Shown here: piece by piece, positions 60,704 to 64,000 of the stretch
Numbering within the stretch: position 1 is the stretch's first letter
Layout of the letters: every line of letters starts with the position of its first letter
The notes under the pieces: generated by a model
The model's database searches: none
What the model saw: only the letters and a program-made list of their open reading frames with translations
Told to the model about the DNA's origin: nothing
Position numbers and translations under genes: made by a program
NCBI GenBank assembly: GCA_028023455.1
Contig: JAQFVV010012441.1
Span: 7,634,625 to 7,698,624 of the forward strand
DNA: 64,000 bases
Direction of reading: 5' to 3'
Source: Epiperipatus broadwayi
Lineage: Eukaryota > Onychophora > Udeonychophora > Euonychophora > Peripatidae

Positions 60704-61881
60704 GGTAATTATAACGTAATCGGGCTTGGCCACTTGATGGTGTTGTTGGCAATCAAAAACAATACAATACAATGTTCGGGACCACGTTATTTTTAAATCA
60801 AATCGCTGTTTTTTTTTTGTTGTTGTTATTAATTTATTGATTGCTATAACTTTTTTTTATTTAAAAAGTTGTTTAACTTTAATTTATATAACTTTTTTTT
60901 ATTTAAAAAGTTGTTTAATTTTAATTTTGGATTTAGTAAACAACAAACTTTTTTTAATTTTTAAATCGCTGTTTTTAGAACTTTTTTTGTGATGTCTATT
61001 TAGCGATGTCTTTCCCTTAATTATTGCTTTCTACATAACAAAACAACTGTGTAGGGTTAGGTTTAGGGTTAGTTTTAAGGTTAGTTTAGGATTAGTTTTA
61101 GGGTCAGTTTAGGTTTAGTTTTAGGGTTAATTTAGGGTTAGTTTTAGGATTAGTTTTAGGATTAGTTTTAGGGTTAGTGTTCTGTTGTTTGTAATGCTAA
61201 AATAAAAAATATCATATTGTAACCATAGTCGGACAAAAGAAAGAAACTCAAACTTTTTTAAACAACAACAAACACATATAAATGTCTTCTTTACTTATCA
61301 AACATGTTTATAATATGTGCTTTCTATGAAATTTACAAAAAATTGTGTATATTTTTATTGGACAGCAGAAATACTCGGCTTCTGTTTTCGGCAACTGCGG
61401 AAAAAGTTACAATCACCAGACATTTTATGAACTATGTGGTATTTCATGTGAAAACGAGATTTCGCATGCGAACTCGGCCGAATTCCTTTGACGTACTCTC
61501 GGAAAGCTTTTACACATTACACCTTCTCTAAATAAGGGTGTGGCCATTTGGAAAATTAATATAAAGTCAGGTTTCTTAAATTTTTTACAAATACAAAGAT
61601 TGTGTAACGTATATTGTAAAAATTTGACTAATAAAAATATACACACATATATATCAAACTGTACATGAAAGATAAGTGTGTGGATTCACAATAACTGTCG
61701 CGAAGCAGAAATAGGCTGTATTATTTCTGTGTTATGTCATCATCAATGGCCTTCTAATGGCTAAAACAAACATTAGATGTTTTCTATAGCCATAATGAAG
61801 GCCTTGTAAACGGCATTTGTTAGGTGTTTTGGCGAGCCAGAACACCATCAAGTGGCCAAGCCCGATTATGTTATAAGTACC
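60704..61881. mobile_element. Non-autonomous TIR DNA transposon with 8-bp target duplication
   Basis: The ends are 41-bp inverted repeats starting GGTA.TTATAAC.TAATCGGG and continuing CTTGGCCACTTGATGGTGTT, with two mismatches. CTTATTTT flanks both sides (60696-60703 and 61882-61889), an exact 8-bp target duplication. An 8-bp duplication fits hAT, P or Merlin superfamilies; the GG start favours Merlin over the CA start of hAT, but this is inference. The 1178-bp interior has no transposase. It contains a duplicated TTTATTTAAAAAGTTGTTTAA unit (60855-60925), a telomere-like array, and a patch with more CpG (about 61420-61500, TTTCGCATGCGAACTCGGCC). Short ORFs on either strand there have no known domain. 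Confidence 0.9.
61052..61178 (+). repeat. Degenerate telomere-like array inside the TIR element
   Basis: About 125 bp of G-rich repeats alternate TTAGGGTTAG-, GTTTAGG- and TTTTAGG-type units. The commonest period is 12-13 bp of the form GTTAGTTTTAGG. It resembles the metazoan TTAGGG telomere repeat, but with variable T-run length, and is bounded on both sides by unique element sequence. Confidence 0.85.
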
Positions 61882-61889
61882 CTTATTTT

Positions 61890-62033
61890 TTTAATTATTA
61901 TATTTGCAAATAAAATTAGAATTAGAAATTTCAGAAAAATTTGATGAAATTGGCTCTTCTTTCTGTTGTATTAATTATTTATTGTTTTATTACATATATA
62001 AAGATAAAATAAACTTTAAATATTAAACTATCA
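61890..62033. other. Short AT-rich spacer
   Basis: Nothing is recognised between the TIR element and the MITE. Confidence 0.4.
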
Positions 62034-62190
62034 AATATCACATGATCACCATTCTTTATGCTTACACAATCTGTTTTTCACAGAGATGTGATGTGAGGCA
62101 AAACTCCATACAGTAATGCCACTCAGCACAAGCCAGAGTAATCACTGATGAAAGTCACATACTACTCTGGGGATATTGGATGAGTTGATA
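62034..62190 (+). mobile_element. MITE M1, interrupted copy
   Basis: Starts AAATATCACATGATCACC, then AAACTCCATACAGTAATGCC and GGGGATATTGGATGAGT as in the copies at 21051 and 32618. The expected continuation (AGGCACTAGATAGGGATT) is missing. From 62192 the sequence is different and less AT-rich, so a later insertion or break lies at this point. Confidence 0.7.
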
Positions 62191-62191
62191 C

Positions 62192-64000
62192 TGTAACGGT
62201 CAGAAAACGTGTGACTTGGAAACATAGTGCAGAATTCGACCACCATACAGAACAGCAGCACCATCGAGTAGCGAAGCCACCCGTGGTACTGAGTTCGAAC
62301 ATAGTTTATCGGTTCCACAATACGATCCACGAAACAACGCATCTGATGTGACATTAGTAAAGATTTCCTTAGGCACGGTGGTCAGGGATATGCAAGAGAC
62401 TCATGATTTTATTCTCGAGTTAGCCAATAACCAAGCTAATGTTAATTAAACATTCATATTTACATAATCGAGGAAATATTATATAGAATGGGTATCGAAT
62501 AAATGAAACATAACTGCAGACGTATAGTTTAAAATTATTTATTAATACATTTTAATAAAACAATCATTTACTAATAATATTTGTGGATTTAAAGCTTCAG
62601 TAGCGGGATTTGCGACATGATTATATTTTAAAGAATACATTTATTTATTTAGACATTATTTTATATTGAGGATTTCAGTAGCGGTATTTCCGATACTGAA
62701 ATGTTTACAAAAGGAATACATTTATTTGAAGGCGTAATCTAGCTACCTAAAATTCTCAAGTGAGTATTTCTAATGCATGCCTGGAGGGATTTATACCTTT
62801 GCAATGCAAGAGTCTAAAGTATGGGTTATAGGAGTAATGGCAGACATATATTTATTTAATTAAAATATTTATTTATAACTAAGGGCAAACATTTATTTGA
62901 GAGTGAATTATGCAGATAATGCAGAGGCAGAGTGATATGTTTAAAATAATAAAACTAAGTAAAGGAACACGTGGCACGCTTTAGAAAGGCAATATGGAAT
63001 GGCAGTATATCGAAACTGCAATGCCATGAATGAGTTTATAAGAATGTCGGGCTGGTCTCTGCCATCGGCCTGACGAAGTAAGGTGTCACATAAGCATAAC
63101 CAGGGACAAGCGGTCCGTGTTGCAGTTTTGCTGGCTGGCTGCATGACATTGTCAAGTCCTACGGGAGCACCCATTATGCCCGTGTGTGTAGGATGACTGG
63201 GGTTAATTTCAACCCTGAAGAATCCGGAAATTTCATGGCGGAATGGGTCATCGCGTCTCTAAAACGTAACACATGTATAATGTACAAACGATTAGGATGA
63301 GATTTAAATAGATTTCTAATTCGGCCCTACATTATCAACATTTACTAAAGAACGTTGGTGACTCTCAAAGAAATGTAATTTTCTGGAATTATTCATGATG
63401 ATTTAATAAATACAAAACAGATATAAATTGGGAATTATTGTAACTAATATGTCAGCCATTTGCGAAGTAGTAGACCCCTGCATTACAATAAATGATGCCA
63501 TTGAATGCGTGTCGATTTATATGGAAGTTAAGTTATTTAGGAAAATACATATTAATGAAAATGTGACACACATTCACTGTTTCAAACGATCATAGATTTA
63601 AACTTTGAAAATAGAGACAATTGTGAGCATACAATAATTAGATAATAAATATAGATAAAATGTAGATTTTAAAAATATGCACCCAAGATAGAATGAGGTA
63701 AGCTAGATTAGTAAAGAAATTTACACATTAAATTAATTATTCAATTTTAGTTATACAAATGGTAGTTTTACATTTTATAATTTAGATAAGTATTATGAAG
63801 AAGAGCTATAACATATTATTAGAGTATTCTAGAGTTTGAATACAGACAGGTACCTGTTTTATAAGAAGTTTTCTTATTCCATGAGTTTAGCAGCAAAAGG
63901 TTCACGAGTGGCAAGTCTTTCTTGTATTTAGATATTTCATTTAATTTCACAGCAGCTTTTTCATTTATTTCAGGCAGCAGATTTTCATGGTGAATTTATG
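62192..64000. other. Unassigned sequence of higher GC content, possible insertion running off the window
   Basis: Begins TGTAACGGTCAGAAAACGTG immediately after the broken MITE. Richer in CpG (for example 62200-62350 and 63050-63260) than neighbours, without a domain-bearing ORF. The TGTAACG start recalls the LTR start at 9551, and ACGTAACACA at about 63264 could be a complementary end. No target duplication is found and the MITE remainder does not reappear before 64000. From about 63300 the composition returns to AT-rich. Confidence 0.3.

Noticed and set aside
61052-61178. True telomere or chromosome-fusion scar
   Set aside because: The array is degenerate, only about 125 bp, and is enclosed by an element with its own TIRs and target duplication.

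Overview
This window is AT-rich metazoan nuclear DNA with no complete host gene that I can support. Almost everything identifiable is a decayed transposable element. The element mix is RTE-type LINEs, a second LINE with an EEP endonuclease and zf-RVT tail, a Penelope-like element with a GIY-YIG end, Merlin/IS1595-type and hAT DNA transposons, tRNA-like SINE pieces, MITEs, and a long GATA/GATG/GACG/GACA microsatellite. That mix suggests a lophotrochozoan and most resembles molluscan (cephalopod-like) repeat landscapes. The organism call is inference; no diagnostic host gene is present.

Layout. 1-9550: non-coding, T-rich, few repeats except a MITE end (2.4 kb), a dispersed repeat (6.3-6.9 kb) and a SINE-like piece (7.4 kb). 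9551-16034: a non-autonomous LTR retrotransposon complex ordered LTR / short internal / divergent LTR / short internal / LTR; the outer LTRs are both 2124 bp and nearly identical. 16-22.4 kb: small inverted-repeat and tRNA-like elements, including a 41-bp-arm perfect palindrome. 22.4-24.1 kb: Penelope-like remnant. 24.8-25.7 kb: RTE 3' fragment (minus). 26.0-27.6 kb: hAT transposase pseudogene. 27.6-36 kb: mostly unassignable, with a MITE and a cluster of CTCF-like motifs at 35.4-35.5 kb. 36.5-38.8 kb: RTE endonuclease/RT pseudogene (minus). 39.4-43.8 kb: inverted repeats of about 1.08 kb flanking a frame-broken Merlin transposase. 45.9-47.4 kb: a hAT element with exact 8-bp target duplications. 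47.4-54.6 kb: unassigned. 55.25-57.8 kb: LINE pseudogene (minus). 58.2-59.1 kb: tetranucleotide satellite. 59.6-60.0 kb: RTE 3' fragment. 60.7-61.9 kb: a terminal-inverted-repeat element with 8-bp target duplications carrying a degenerate telomere-like array. 62.0-64.0 kb: a MITE interrupted by more GC-rich sequence that runs off the end.

The pieces do not form a pathway; they record successive insertions. Best leads are the shared-LTR array, the Merlin pseudogene inside kilobase-long inverted repeats, the telomere-like array inside a TIR element, and CTCF-like cores recurring in several unrelated elements.
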